Assembly: GCA_023489025.1 (NCBI GenBank)
Contig: JAMDCN010000127.1
Coordinates: forward strand, 9,196 to 22,746
Direction of reading: 5' to 3'
Source of the DNA: Deltaproteobacteria bacterium
GTDB lineage: Bacteria > Desulfobacterota_E > Deferrimicrobia > Deferrimicrobiales > Deferrimicrobiaceae
Length of the DNA: 13,551 nucleotides
Under the pieces are notes generated by a model. That model searched no databases, was not told the DNA's origin, and saw only the letters and a list, made by a program, of their open reading frames with translations. Below, one piece after another: positions 6,065 to 12,950 of the stretch. Each line of letters opens with the position of its first letter. Positions within the stretch are counted from its first letter, which is position 1. A program made the position numbers and the translations under genes.

Positions 6065-7393
6065 ATGTCGAAAAGGATCCTGATCGTCGACGATGACGCG
6101 CCGATGCGCTCCTTCCTTTGCACCGTCCTCGGCGAGGAAGGGTACAGGCTGGAGGAGGCGCGGAACGGCACGGAAGGGCTCGCGATGCTTTCCGCGTCCG
6201 ATTTCGATCTCGTCGTCACCGACCTGCGCATGCCGGGCCTCTCCGGGCTGGACCTGCTGCGGGAAGGGAAGAAGACGCGGCCGGAGGTCCGGTGGATAGT
6301 GATCACCGCCCACGGATCGATCGGCAACGCGGTGGAGGCGATGCGGTCGGGAGCTTCCGACTACCTCACAAAGCCGCTGCGGGATCCCGACGAACTGCGG
6401 CACGTGGTACGCCGTGTCCTCCGCGAGGCGGAGTCGGAGAGGAAGATCGATCTTCTTTCGGAAGAATTGGGCCGGCAATTCCCCCCGGCGGAAACGATCT
6501 TTCTCGGCGAGAAGATGGCGCAGGTCCGAAAACTGGTTCAGGGCGTGGCCCCCTCCGAGGCCACGGTACTCATTGCGGGTCAGAGCGGTACGGGCAAGGA
6601 GCTCATCGCGCGGATGGTCCACAACCTGAGCTCCCGGCGGGAAGGCTCTTTCATCCCGGTCCATTGCGCCGCCCTGGCGGAGAACCTTCTGGAGAGCGAG
6701 CTCTTCGGCCACGAGCGGGGAGCGTTCACCGGGGCCGTGTCCTCCCGGAAAGGAAGATTCGAGCTTGCCGACGGCGGAACGATATTTCTGGACGAGGTCG
6801 GGGAGATTTCTCCGTCAGTCCAGGTAAAGCTTCTGCGGGTCCTACAGGAACGGGAATTCGAGCGGGTGGGAGGAACGAGGTCCATCTCCGTGGACGTGCG
6901 GATCATCGCGGCGACGAACCGCGATCTCAAGGAAGAGGTCGCCGCCGGGAGGTACCGGGAGGACCTCTATTATCGGTTGAACGTTTTTCCGATCCCCCTG
7001 CCGACTCTTTCGGCTCGCCGAGAGGCCATTCTCCCGTTGGCGGACTATTTCCTGAAGAAGTTCGCGATCGCCTCCGGCAAGGCGGTCGATCGGTTTACCC
7101 CGGAAGCGCGGACGGCGATGGAAAATTACCCTTGGCCGGGAAATGTGCGGGAGCTGCAGAACGTGATCGAGCGCGCCGTGATCCTCGCCCATGGGGAGAT
7201 CGACGTGAGGCATATGAATCTGGAGCAACGGGGTGCGCCGGTCGTTTCCGACGGAAGCAACCTGAAGGTGAACGAGCGGGAAACCATCGGGAAAGTCCTT
7301 GCCGAGGTGGGGGGGAACCGGAAACGGGCAGCCCATATTCTCGGGATTTCCCTGCGAACCCTCCAGTACCGGATCAAGGAGTTCGGCCTGTAG
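6065..7393 (+). CDS. NtrC-family sigma-54 response regulator (ZraR-like)
   Basis: A 442-residue cytoplasmic activator. The receiver domain (1-120) has acidic D9-D11, phospho-acceptor D53 in VVTDLRMPG, T81 and K103. The AAA+ domain (about 145-380) has Walker A GQSGTGKE (172-179), the sigma-54 contact loop GAFTGA (219-224) and Walker B IFLDE (240-244). WPGNVRELQNVIERAV marks its end. The Fis-type helix-turn-helix (about 405-442) reads GGNRKRAAHILGISLRTLQY. Every catalytic motif is intact, so it should activate sigma-54 holoenzyme when phosphorylated by the adjacent kinase. ATG 6065 lies 7 bases after the kinase stop, with GAGGTGA as ribosome site. Two sigma-54 promoters in this window (3665 and 7521) are the obvious targets. 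Confidence 0.95.
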   Translation: MSKRILIVDDDAPMRSFLCTVLGEEGYRLEEARNGTEGLAMLSASDFDLVVTDLRMPGLSGLDLLREGKKTRPEVRWIVITAHGSIGNAVEAMRSGASDYLTKPLRDPDELRHVVRRVLREAESERKIDLLSEELGRQFPPAETIFLGEKMAQVRKLVQGVAPSEATVLIAGQSGTGKELIARMVHNLSSRREGSFIPVHCAALAENLLESELFGHERGAFTGAVSSRKGRFELADGGTIFLDEVGEISPSVQVKLLRVLQEREFERVGGTRSISVDVRIIAATNRDLKEEVAAGRYREDLYYRLNVFPIPLPTLSARREAILPLADYFLKKFAIASGKAVDRFTPEARTAMENYPWPGNVRELQNVIERAVILAHGEIDVRHMNLEQRGAPVVSDGSNLKVNERETIGKVLAEVGGNRKRAAHILGISLRTLQYRIKEFGL

Positions 7394-7459
7394 GGAAGGT
7401 GCAAATATTGCGCGTCGAAGTGCATGCATTGCATCCACCGCCTGCGCAGGTCCTCCGAA

Positions 7460-7500
7460 CGATCCGGTAATATCAAAAAATTCCCTCTTATACCGGATCG
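7460..7500. repeat. Perfect 10-bp inverted repeat upstream of a sigma-54 promoter, probable activator site
   Basis: CGATCCGGTA (7460-7469) and TACCGGATCG (7491-7500) are exact reverse complements. Arm centres are 31 bases apart, about three helical turns, and the A/T-rich spacer has an A6 run. It lies 47-87 bases upstream of the predicted start of the 7577 operon. It could bind the regulator encoded just upstream. It could also fold in RNA as a hairpin with a 21-base loop after the 7393 stop, but that is a poor terminator shape. Confidence 0.5.
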
Positions 7501-7520
7501 TTATCTCTCTTCATCCCATA

Positions 7521-7536
7521 TGGCATCCTCCTTGCT
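7521..7536 (+). promoter_or_regulatory. Sigma-54 (-24/-12) promoter of the three-gene envelope operon
   Basis: TGGCATCCTCCTTGCT fits TGGCAYG-N4-TTGCW with one mismatch (C for G at the seventh position). GG (7522-7523) and GC (7534-7535) are 10 bases apart. The predicted start is near 7547, 30 bases before the ATG at 7577. A direct repeat CATATGGCAT (7517-7526 and 7537-7546) overlaps it; the second copy has no matching -12 element. Confidence 0.78.
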
Positions 7537-7576
7537 CATATGGCATGGCAGTCCATCCCGACGGGAGAGGAAGAGA

Positions 7577-8158
7577 ATGGCCCGACGAATCGGAAGTCGC
7601 GAGTTACCGTTGCTCCGCGGAGCGGCGCTTCTCGCCTTGTCGCTCCTGTTCTGGGCGACCGCGTTTCTTTTTCCTGTGCTCCAATCCGTCCACGCGGAAG
7701 AAGGGGACGTCGTCCTTCAGGGGAGCGGCGTCCGTTACCCCGGCGGGTTCGACACGAACACCGTGGGGGAAGTGCGGGGCAAGGCATACGGTCTCGTCCA
7801 ACCGCGGCAAGGCCCCGTCCGGTTTCGCCTCGAAGCGGGCAACGAAACGTACACGGTACTTGCCTCTTCTAATTGGTATTGGAAAGACCTGAAGGCGCAA
7901 CTGCCGGACGGATCGAATGTGGTCGTCCGCGGGTCGAAGTCGCTCGGAAACGACATGCAACTGTACATCATCGCCCAGAAGATCCGGCTGCAGGATTCGG
8001 GGCGTTCCCTGGTTCTCCGCAACGAAGCCGGCAAGCCTCTCTGGAAGGGGCTGGCCGGGGGCGCCATGGGGACACAGGGCGGATTCATGGGTGGGAGCGG
8101 TTCGATGGGAGGCGGGTTCGGGGGGATGGGCGGCGGCATGGGCGGCATGCGGAGGTAA
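7577..8158 (+). CDS. Exported protein with OB-like core and Gly/Met-rich C-terminal tail
   Basis: A 193-residue protein, first gene of the sigma-54 operon. A long signal peptide covers about residues 1-40 (MARRIGSREL, then LLALSLLFWATAFLF, cleaving near SVHA-EEG). The core, about 45-155, is rich in beta strands (GEVRGKAYGLV, VRFRLEAGNETYTVLA, GSNVVVRGSKSLG, MQLYIIAQKIRLQ). It ends with LVLRNEAGKPLWKG, a pattern I associate with small exported OB-fold-like proteins of unknown role. The last 30 residues are almost only Gly and Met with some Ser/Phe (GGFGGMGGGMGGMRR). The Met may bind Cu(I)/Ag(I), or the tail may be a flexible surface element. ATG 7577 follows GGGAGAGGAAG. It is followed after 4 bases by the barrel gene, so the two are surely cotranscribed. 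Confidence 0.75.
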   Translation: MARRIGSRELPLLRGAALLALSLLFWATAFLFPVLQSVHAEEGDVVLQGSGVRYPGGFDTNTVGEVRGKAYGLVQPRQGPVRFRLEAGNETYTVLASSNWYWKDLKAQLPDGSNVVVRGSKSLGNDMQLYIIAQKIRLQDSGRSLVLRNEAGKPLWKGLAGGAMGTQGGFMGGSGSMGGGFGGMGGGMGGMRR

Positions 8159-8162
8159 CGAT

Positions 8163-9035
8163 ATGGAGAGTGGGCGGATGGGGAGAACGAACGGGATTTT
8201 TCTTGCAGCCGGACGTCTGATGCTCGCCGCTGGAATGCTGCTGATAACGGCAGGATCCGCAGCGGCGGGATGGGAAGCGGGAACGAAACTCGGGTTCGAT
8301 TCGAACGTCGGCCGGTCGATCCGGGGCGGTAAGAGCGACGCATTCCTTCTGGCCTATGCGGGGTTCAACAGGGAGCCCAGCGGCGAGTCCCGCGGCGACT
8401 GGGTGTTTTCCGCGGTCGCGGAAGGGGCCGCTTTCGCAAGCGTTACGGATCTGGATTACGCGGCGATCACGCTCTCCCCGGGGTTGGTCTACTTCCCTCG
8501 CGCGGGGTGGACGATCACCGTCGCTCCGATCCTCCAGGCGAAAACCGTCAAGGACTCCGACCAGTCCGCCGTGGCCTTCGGCGGCAAGATCGAGGTGCGG
8601 GAGCGGTTGGGGGAAAAAGCATATGTGGCGGAGCATTACGCCTACCGGGACAGCCGGGCGACATCCGAAATCTTCTCCTACACGGAACACGCGGTGGGAG
8701 CTCTTCTCGGGGTGAACTGGACGCCGGCTCTTTCCGGTGAAATCGGGTACGAATTTTCCCGGGGAGATTCCTTCCTTTCCGTGGGGACATCGGGCACAAC
8801 CTCCGGGGGAACGGGAGGCTTCGGCGGCGGGGGGATGCCCGGCATGTTTTCCTCCGCCTTCGGCAGTGAAGTGGTGAAAGAGCGCGTGGATCATCACGTC
8901 ATCGGCGCGACCATCGGATACGAGTGGACCCGGTCGATCTTTTCCGTCGCCGGCTACACCGTTACCGTTCTTCGCGGGGATGCGGGGTCGTCGATCTCAA
9001 ATGCCGGATTCGCCGGCGTAGGGTATCGCTTCTGA
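8163..9035 (+). CDS. Predicted outer-membrane beta-barrel protein
   Basis: A 290-residue protein. The signal peptide ends near GSAAAG (about residue 36). The rest alternates short amphipathic strands with turns (WEAGTKLGFDSNVGR, DWVFSAVAEGAAFA, LVYFPRAGWTITVAPI, KAYVAEHYAYRDS, LSGEIGYEFSRGD, IFSVAGYTVTVLRGD). It closes with FAGVGYRF, the C-terminal aromatic signature recognised by the BAM complex. About 12 strands seem possible. One loop (about 215-238) is Gly-rich with Met (GTGGFGGGGMPGMF), echoing the tails of its two neighbours. It may form a pore or a platform for the lipoprotein encoded next. ATG 8163 has GGAGGT six bases upstream; ATG 8178 is an alternative. I do not recognise a named family. 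Confidence 0.75.
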   Translation: MESGRMGRTNGIFLAAGRLMLAAGMLLITAGSAAAGWEAGTKLGFDSNVGRSIRGGKSDAFLLAYAGFNREPSGESRGDWVFSAVAEGAAFASVTDLDYAAITLSPGLVYFPRAGWTITVAPILQAKTVKDSDQSAVAFGGKIEVRERLGEKAYVAEHYAYRDSRATSEIFSYTEHAVGALLGVNWTPALSGEIGYEFSRGDSFLSVGTSGTTSGGTGGFGGGGMPGMFSSAFGSEVVKERVDHHVIGATIGYEWTRSIFSVAGYTVTVLRGDAGSSISNAGFAGVGYRF

Positions 9036-9090
9036 TCGGACCGTAGCGGCGATGATTCGTCGTCGCGCGGGATATCAACCATCCAACCGG

Positions 9091-9113
9091 ATTCGCGGGG
9101 TCGCCCCGCGGAT
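9091..9113 (+). other. Intercistronic hairpin before the lipoprotein gene
   Basis: ATTCGCGGGG and CCCCGCGGAT pair over 10 bp (one G-T) around a TCG loop. It ends 19 bases before the ATG at 9133, inside the 97-base gap after the barrel gene. There is no T-run. It could protect the upstream mRNA or lower expression of the last gene. Confidence 0.4.
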
Positions 9114-9132
9114 CTACAGAGAGGGAAAGCAA

Positions 9133-10626
9133 ATGACAGGAAGACGAGGGATCATAGGGATCGTAACCGTGTTGTTGTTCGGGATGGCGCTTGCGGCATG
9201 CGGCGGCGGAACGACGTCGGACGGTACAGGCATTGGGGTGAAATCAGCCACGATCCAGGGCTCGGTGCCCGGAACGGCCTTCGTGGCCGTGGACAACGAT
9301 ACGAACCTCGAAGTGGGAAGGGTGACTGCGACCGGTACCCCGACGAAGACTTTCTCGATGGATGTGCCCACAGGGAAGAACTACCGGTTCTACGTGATGG
9401 AAAATGAGGGCACGGGGAATTCGAGGGTCTACCCCATGTACATCGGGACGAGCAACGTGTTCGGGCTGGACAACACCGCCGATGGCCAGGTGATCTCCTT
9501 CGGGATGATCAGCCCGGATTTGACCACAGGGAAAGCGACCCCCGGGAACACCCCGGCATTGATGATGAGCCGGGGTGCAAACGCCATGGTTCCCTCTTCA
9601 CTGGGGGGGAGCGCCTTTTCCATGGATAACGTCAAGGGGACATCGTGGGGTTACAACACCATGATGACCTCGGGGACGATGGGCTGGGAGCACGGGACCC
9701 TCTCGTTCGACAACAACGGGTTGGGGCACATGTCCGGAATCGTCCGGAACGGAATCTCCTTGTCCTCCAGGGATGGCATTCCCTACACCATGTCCCTGTC
9801 GGGGATGCTCCTGAATCCCGGCGATAACACCTTCCAGAGCGCCGTATCCAGGGACATGAGCGTGATGGTGGCGACGTTCACCGACAACACGTTCGGCCCC
9901 GCCATGATGATCGCCCAGAAGCGGGGAGGGACGTTCGCAACGGACGGGTCGGACATGACGGGGACCTGGCGGTTCCAGCGGCTGACGGCCGGAAGCGACA
10001 ACATCACTTCCGGGTGGGCCTACGGGACCATGCAATTCACATTCGGCAGCGCGTCCATCACCTCCATAACAACGAATAACGGTCCGGGCACGATCGGGAA
10101 TTTCGCTTTCTCCATGAATGATAACGGAATAATGACAGAGGCAGTGGACGCCTCGTTCCACGGCGTCATGTCGATGGACAAGTCGATGATCGTGGCCACG
10201 GATAACAGCGGGGGCATCCCGGAATTGTGGGTCATGATGAAAACCACAACGGGCACCACGGCGGACATGGCGGGGGACTGGGTGATGCATTCGGTGTCCT
10301 CCGGCAATCCGGGTTCACGGGATTGGGCGTACGGACACTCGGTGGTTGACGCCGGCGGGACCAGCACGTTCACCCAGATGATGGGGAGCGGTGGCCCGGT
10401 CCCGGTGGACAACACGACGCAGATGACGTTCCAAATGAACGGCGGCGTGATGACCATGGGCGGCGCGGGCGGCGGAATGATGGGCGGTGGAACGGGCGGT
10501 GGAATGATGGGCGGGGGATTGGAGACATCCACGTTCCACGGGATCATGAACGGGGCAAAAAATCTGATGGTGTCGACATACACCGACGGTACCGGCGGGT
10601 ATCCGTTCTCGATCCAGGTGAAGTAG
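9133..10626 (+). CDS. Lipoprotein with three ~105-residue repeats and Gly/Met-rich insert
   Basis: A 497-residue protein. Lipobox LAAC puts the lipidated Cys at residue 23 (GMALAACGGG); +2 is Gly, consistent with outer-membrane sorting. Residues 34-130 form a small Ig/carboxypeptidase-regulatory-like domain (SATIQGSVPGTAFVAVD, then VPTGKNYRFYVMENEG). Three tandem repeats follow, each opening with a G-x-W (W172, W279, W383). Each then has W-x-(H/Y)-G about 15 residues later, and closes with F-(H/Q)-(G/S)-x-(M/V), (M/I/V)-V-(A/S)-T and a final K. The third repeat carries the insert GGGMMGGGTGGGMMGGG. Met content is high throughout. The fold may be a row of small beta domains; the function is unknown and metal binding is a guess from Met content. 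GAGGGAAAGC is the ribosome site. It ends the operon, before a hairpin terminator. Confidence 0.8.
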   Translation: MTGRRGIIGIVTVLLFGMALAACGGGTTSDGTGIGVKSATIQGSVPGTAFVAVDNDTNLEVGRVTATGTPTKTFSMDVPTGKNYRFYVMENEGTGNSRVYPMYIGTSNVFGLDNTADGQVISFGMISPDLTTGKATPGNTPALMMSRGANAMVPSSLGGSAFSMDNVKGTSWGYNTMMTSGTMGWEHGTLSFDNNGLGHMSGIVRNGISLSSRDGIPYTMSLSGMLLNPGDNTFQSAVSRDMSVMVATFTDNTFGPAMMIAQKRGGTFATDGSDMTGTWRFQRLTAGSDNITSGWAYGTMQFTFGSASITSITTNNGPGTIGNFAFSMNDNGIMTEAVDASFHGVMSMDKSMIVATDNSGGIPELWVMMKTTTGTTADMAGDWVMHSVSSGNPGSRDWAYGHSVVDAGGTSTFTQMMGSGGPVPVDNTTQMTFQMNGGVMTMGGAGGGMMGGGTGGGMMGGGLETSTFHGIMNGAKNLMVSTYTDGTGGYPFSIQVK

Positions 10627-10661
10627 GCCCGTCGGAACGGTCAGGCGGAATGTCACAAAGA

Positions 10662-10695
10662 AAGCGGGAGGTGGTATCCGATCCACCTCCCGCTT
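10662..10695 (+). terminator. Hairpin terminator after the envelope operon
   Basis: AAGCGGGAGGTGG and CCACCTCCCGCTT form a perfect 13-bp stem with loop TATCCGAT, 36 bases after the TAG at 10626. A pyrimidine-rich tract (CCGTCCCTTCCTCTC) follows rather than a pure T-run. It separates the sigma-54 operon from the CusRS genes. Confidence 0.75.
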
Positions 10696-10743
10696 CCGTC
10701 CCTTCCTCTCCCACTTGAATTTTCAACCTGGAAGCTCGCCATA

Positions 10744-10766
10744 CATTGATGAAAGATCATTGATGA
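10744..10766. repeat. Direct repeat CATTGATGA overlapping the cusR promoter
   Basis: Two identical 9-base copies (10744-10752 and 10758-10766), 14 bases start to start, cover the -35 box and spacer. A regulator bound here would control initiation, perhaps CusR itself. The 14-base spacing is wider than the 10-11 bases usual for OmpR-family sites, so this is tentative. Confidence 0.35.
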
Positions 10767-10774
10767 CCTAAAAT
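10746..10774 (+). promoter_or_regulatory. Sigma-70-type promoter giving a leaderless cusR message
   Basis: TTGATG (10746-10751), a 17-base spacer and TAAAAT (10769-10774, five of six consensus bases). The start would fall at about 10781, the A of the ATG. No good ribosome site exists before that ATG, which fits a leaderless transcript. Confidence 0.6.
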
Positions 10775-10780
10775 CGGGAA

Positions 10781-11452
10781 ATGCGCATTCTGGTCGTCGA
10801 GGACGAGCAAAAAGCCGCTGCCTACCTCAAGAAAGGGCTCTCCGAAAACGGTTTTGTCGTGGACGTCGCCGGGACCGGCGAGGAAGGGCTCCATCTCGCC
10901 TTCTCCGTCGATTACGACCTCGTCATCCTCGACGTGATGCTGCCGGAAGGAGACGGCTGGTCGGTGATCTCCGGGATGCGGGCGAAGGGCCGGCAGACCC
11001 CGGTCCTCTTCCTGACCGCGCGGGATTCGGTGCCGGATCGGGTGCGGGGACTGGAGCTCGGGGCGGACGACTACCTCGTGAAGCCGTTCGCTTTCTCGGA
11101 GCTCCTCGCCCGGATCCGCTCCATTCTTCGCCGCGGGCCGGCGAGGCAACCCGAGGTCTTGCGCGCCGCGGACCTGGAGATCGACCTGCTGCGCCACAAG
11201 GCGAGAAGGGAGGGGAAAGATCTCGATCTGACGCCGAAGGAGTTCGCCCTGCTTTCCCTTCTCGTCCGGAGGGCGCGCGAGGTTCTCTCCCGGTCTCTCA
11301 TCGCGGAGCAGGTGTGGGATATCAACTTCGAGAGCGACACCAACGTCGTGGATGTGGCGATCCGACGGCTCCGGAGCAAGGTCGACGATCCCTTCGGGAA
11401 AAAACTGGTCCACACGGTCCGGGGAGTGGGCTATGTGTTCGAGGAGCGGTAG
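10781..11452 (+). CDS. cusR: CusR-type heavy-metal response regulator (OmpR/PhoB family)
   Basis: A 223-residue DNA-binding regulator. The receiver has D8, phospho-acceptor D51 ([13 protein letters not shown]), T79 and K101 (YLVKPF). The winged helix (about 130-222) contains [32 protein letters not shown] and [12 protein letters not shown], the exact style of CusR/CopR/IrlR metal regulators. It should activate efflux genes when phosphorylated by the CusS-like kinase next to it. A metal role is backed by the CusC-like gene that follows. The ATG lies at the predicted transcription start, so translation may be leaderless. The kinase gene overlaps its last 20 bases. Confidence 0.93.
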   Translation: MRILVVEDEQKAAAYLKKGLSENGFVVDVAGTGEEGLHLAFSVDYDLVILDVMLPEGDGWSVISGMRAKGRQTPVLFLTARDSVPDRVRGLELGADDYLVKPFAFSELLARIRSILRRGPARQPEVLRAADLEIDLLRHKARREGKDLDLTPKEFALLSLLVRRAREVLSRSLIAEQVWDINFESDTNVVDVAIRRLRSKVDDPFGKKLVHTVRGVGYVFEER

Positions 11453-12905
11453 GGAGGAAGGGGCCGCGGCCCCCCTGCCCGTGACCGCCTCGTCGGGCGC
11501 CTGGTCCATGGCCTCCCGGATCATTCTTCTCCATACCCTGTCGGCTCTCGGTCTGCTCCTCCTGTCCATGACGTTTCTGTACTGGGGGCTCGTCTCGAAC
11601 CTCCACCGGGAAGACGCGGATTACCTCGCCGGGAAGATCCGCGTCCTGCGCTCGATCTTGCGGGAAGACACGGATGTGTGGGATCTCCTCGGGCAGGAAC
11701 TCCGATGGGGGAGCGGCGATCCCTCCCGGACCAAATATTACGTCCGTGTTTTGGACGAAGGAGGGCGGATCCTGATCCAGACGCATCGCATGGGGGATAT
11801 TCTTCCGTCGAGAGTGTTCGCCGCCCCGGTGCGGGGCGCGGGGGACCAGGGCAGGCCGGGAATGTGGAGGTCGCCTCTCGGCAGGTCGTATCTCCTGGCG
11901 TCGGTGTGGGCTGAGGTCGGGCGGTCGAGGGGGGCCATGAGCCTTCTACAGGTGGGACTCGATGTCTCGCCCGAGGAGTCCCTTCTGGCCGACTATCGCC
12001 GGAAGCTCGGGATTGCGCTTCTTGCCGGGATCCTGCTCTCCGCCGGCGCCGGGGTCCTCATCGCCCGGAGGGGGATGCGGCCTCTCGCGGAAATCACGGA
12101 GGCTACCCGGCGGATTCGGGCGACGCAGCTCCATGAGCGGATCGGCGCCGCAGGATGGCCGAGGGAACTTTCTCTTCTCGCCGTCTCCTTCGATCAGATG
12201 CTGAACCGTCTCGAAGACTCGTTCTCCCGCCTTTCCCGGTTCTCGGCCGATCTGGCGCACGAGCTGCGGACCCCGATCAACAACCTCATGGGGGAGGCAG
12301 AGGTGACTCTGTCGAAGGAACGGCAGCCGGAGGAATATCGGCGGATTCTCGAATCGAGCCTGGAAGAGTTCGGAAGGCTCTCCCGTATGGTCGACAATCT
12401 TCTCTTCCTCGCCCGGGCGGAGAACCCCGAGACCCGGATCGAGCGGGTGACGCTCGACGCCCGAAAGGAGATCGAGGCCATTCGGGAATTTTACGAAGCG
12501 ATGGCGAAGGAGCAGCGTGTCGAAGTGACCTGCCATGGAACCGGAACGGTGCATGCCGATCTGACACTTTTCCGGCGGGTGGTGAGCAACCTCCTTTCCA
12601 ACGCCCTGCGGCACACGCCCCCCGGCGGGGAAGTGACCCTTTCCGTCAGGGAACGGGAGGACCGCTCCGCCGAGGTCGTCATCCGCGACACCGGCGCCGG
12701 GATCGCACCGGAGGATCTGCCGAGGATCTTCGACCGTTTCTACCGGTCCGCCGGCGCGAAAGCCGGCCACCCCGAAGGAACGGGTTTGGGGTTGGCCATC
12801 GTCAAGTCGATCATGGATCTCCACGGAGGCGGTTGCGGGATCACGAGCGAACCAGGGCGGGGAACCGCGGTCACACTCGCCTTTCCGCACATGACACCTT
12901 TGTAA
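11433..12905 (+). CDS. cusS: CusS-type heavy-metal sensor histidine kinase
   Basis: A 490-residue inner-membrane kinase, partner of CusR. A membrane helix lies at about 28-50 ([19 protein letters not shown]), followed by a periplasmic domain of about 135 residues. A second helix ([20 protein letters not shown]) leads to HAMP ([17 protein letters not shown]). The H-box is [13 protein letters not shown] with H276. The ATPase motifs are [16 protein letters not shown] (N box), [22 protein letters not shown] and [18 protein letters not shown]. All are intact. [14 protein letters not shown] spacing after helix 1 ([13 protein letters not shown]) is typical of the family. ATG 11433 has GGGGAG nearby and overlaps cusR; GTG 11481 (474 residues) and ATG 11508 (465 residues, starting right at the helix) are possible instead. 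The periplasmic part holds only scattered His and Met, so its metal site cannot be placed by eye. Confidence 0.92.
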   Translation: MCSRSGREEGAAAPLPVTASSGAWSMASRIILLHTLSALGLLLLSMTFLYWGLVSNLHREDADYLAGKIRVLRSILREDTDVWDLLGQELRWGSGDPSRTKYYVRVLDEGGRILIQTHRMGDILPSRVFAAPVRGAGDQGRPGMWRSPLGRSYLLASVWAEVGRSRGAMSLLQVGLDVSPEESLLADYRRKLGIALLAGILLSAGAGVLIARRGMRPLAEITEATRRIRATQLHERIGAAGWPRELSLLAVSFDQMLNRLEDSFSRLSRFSADLAHELRTPINNLMGEAEVTLSKERQPEEYRRILESSLEEFGRLSRMVDNLLFLARAENPETRIERVTLDARKEIEAIREFYEAMAKEQRVEVTCHGTGTVHADLTLFRRVVSNLLSNALRHTPPGGEVTLSVREREDRSAEVVIRDTGAGIAPEDLPRIFDRFYRSAGAKAGHPEGTGLGLAIVKSIMDLHGGGCGITSEPGRGTAVTLAFPHMTPL

Positions 12906-12930
12906 TCTTCCCGTCATCTCATTGTCAGAC
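12902..12930 (+). promoter_or_regulatory. Three 11-bp-spaced repeats before cusC, probable CusR-type binding site
   Basis: GTAATCT (12902), GTCATCT (12913) and GTCAGAC (12924) recur every 11 bases, one helical turn, as OmpR-family dimers require. The first copy overlaps the cusS stop codon. The array ends 20 bases before the cusC ATG, and TATCTT (12939-12944) could be a weak -10 box. It would let CusR raise cusC and downstream genes above the level of cusRS. Confidence 0.5.
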
Positions 12931-12950
12931 ATCACGGGTATCTTGGGGAG

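Noticed and set aside
7394..7459. Short palindromes (GCAAATATTGC, TGCATGCA, CCTGCGCAGG) after the regulator gene
   Set aside because: Each is short and they share no motif; chance is a fair explanation, and only the longer 7460-7500 repeat was kept.
6118..7470. A 450-residue plus-strand open frame inside the NtrC-type gene
   Set aside because: It is a frame shadow of a gene with every expected AAA+ and receiver motif; its own translation is low-complexity Arg/Gly/Pro.
7541..7556. Second TGGCAT copy as another sigma-54 promoter
   Set aside because: No GC lies 10 bases after GG; it is only the second half of a direct repeat.
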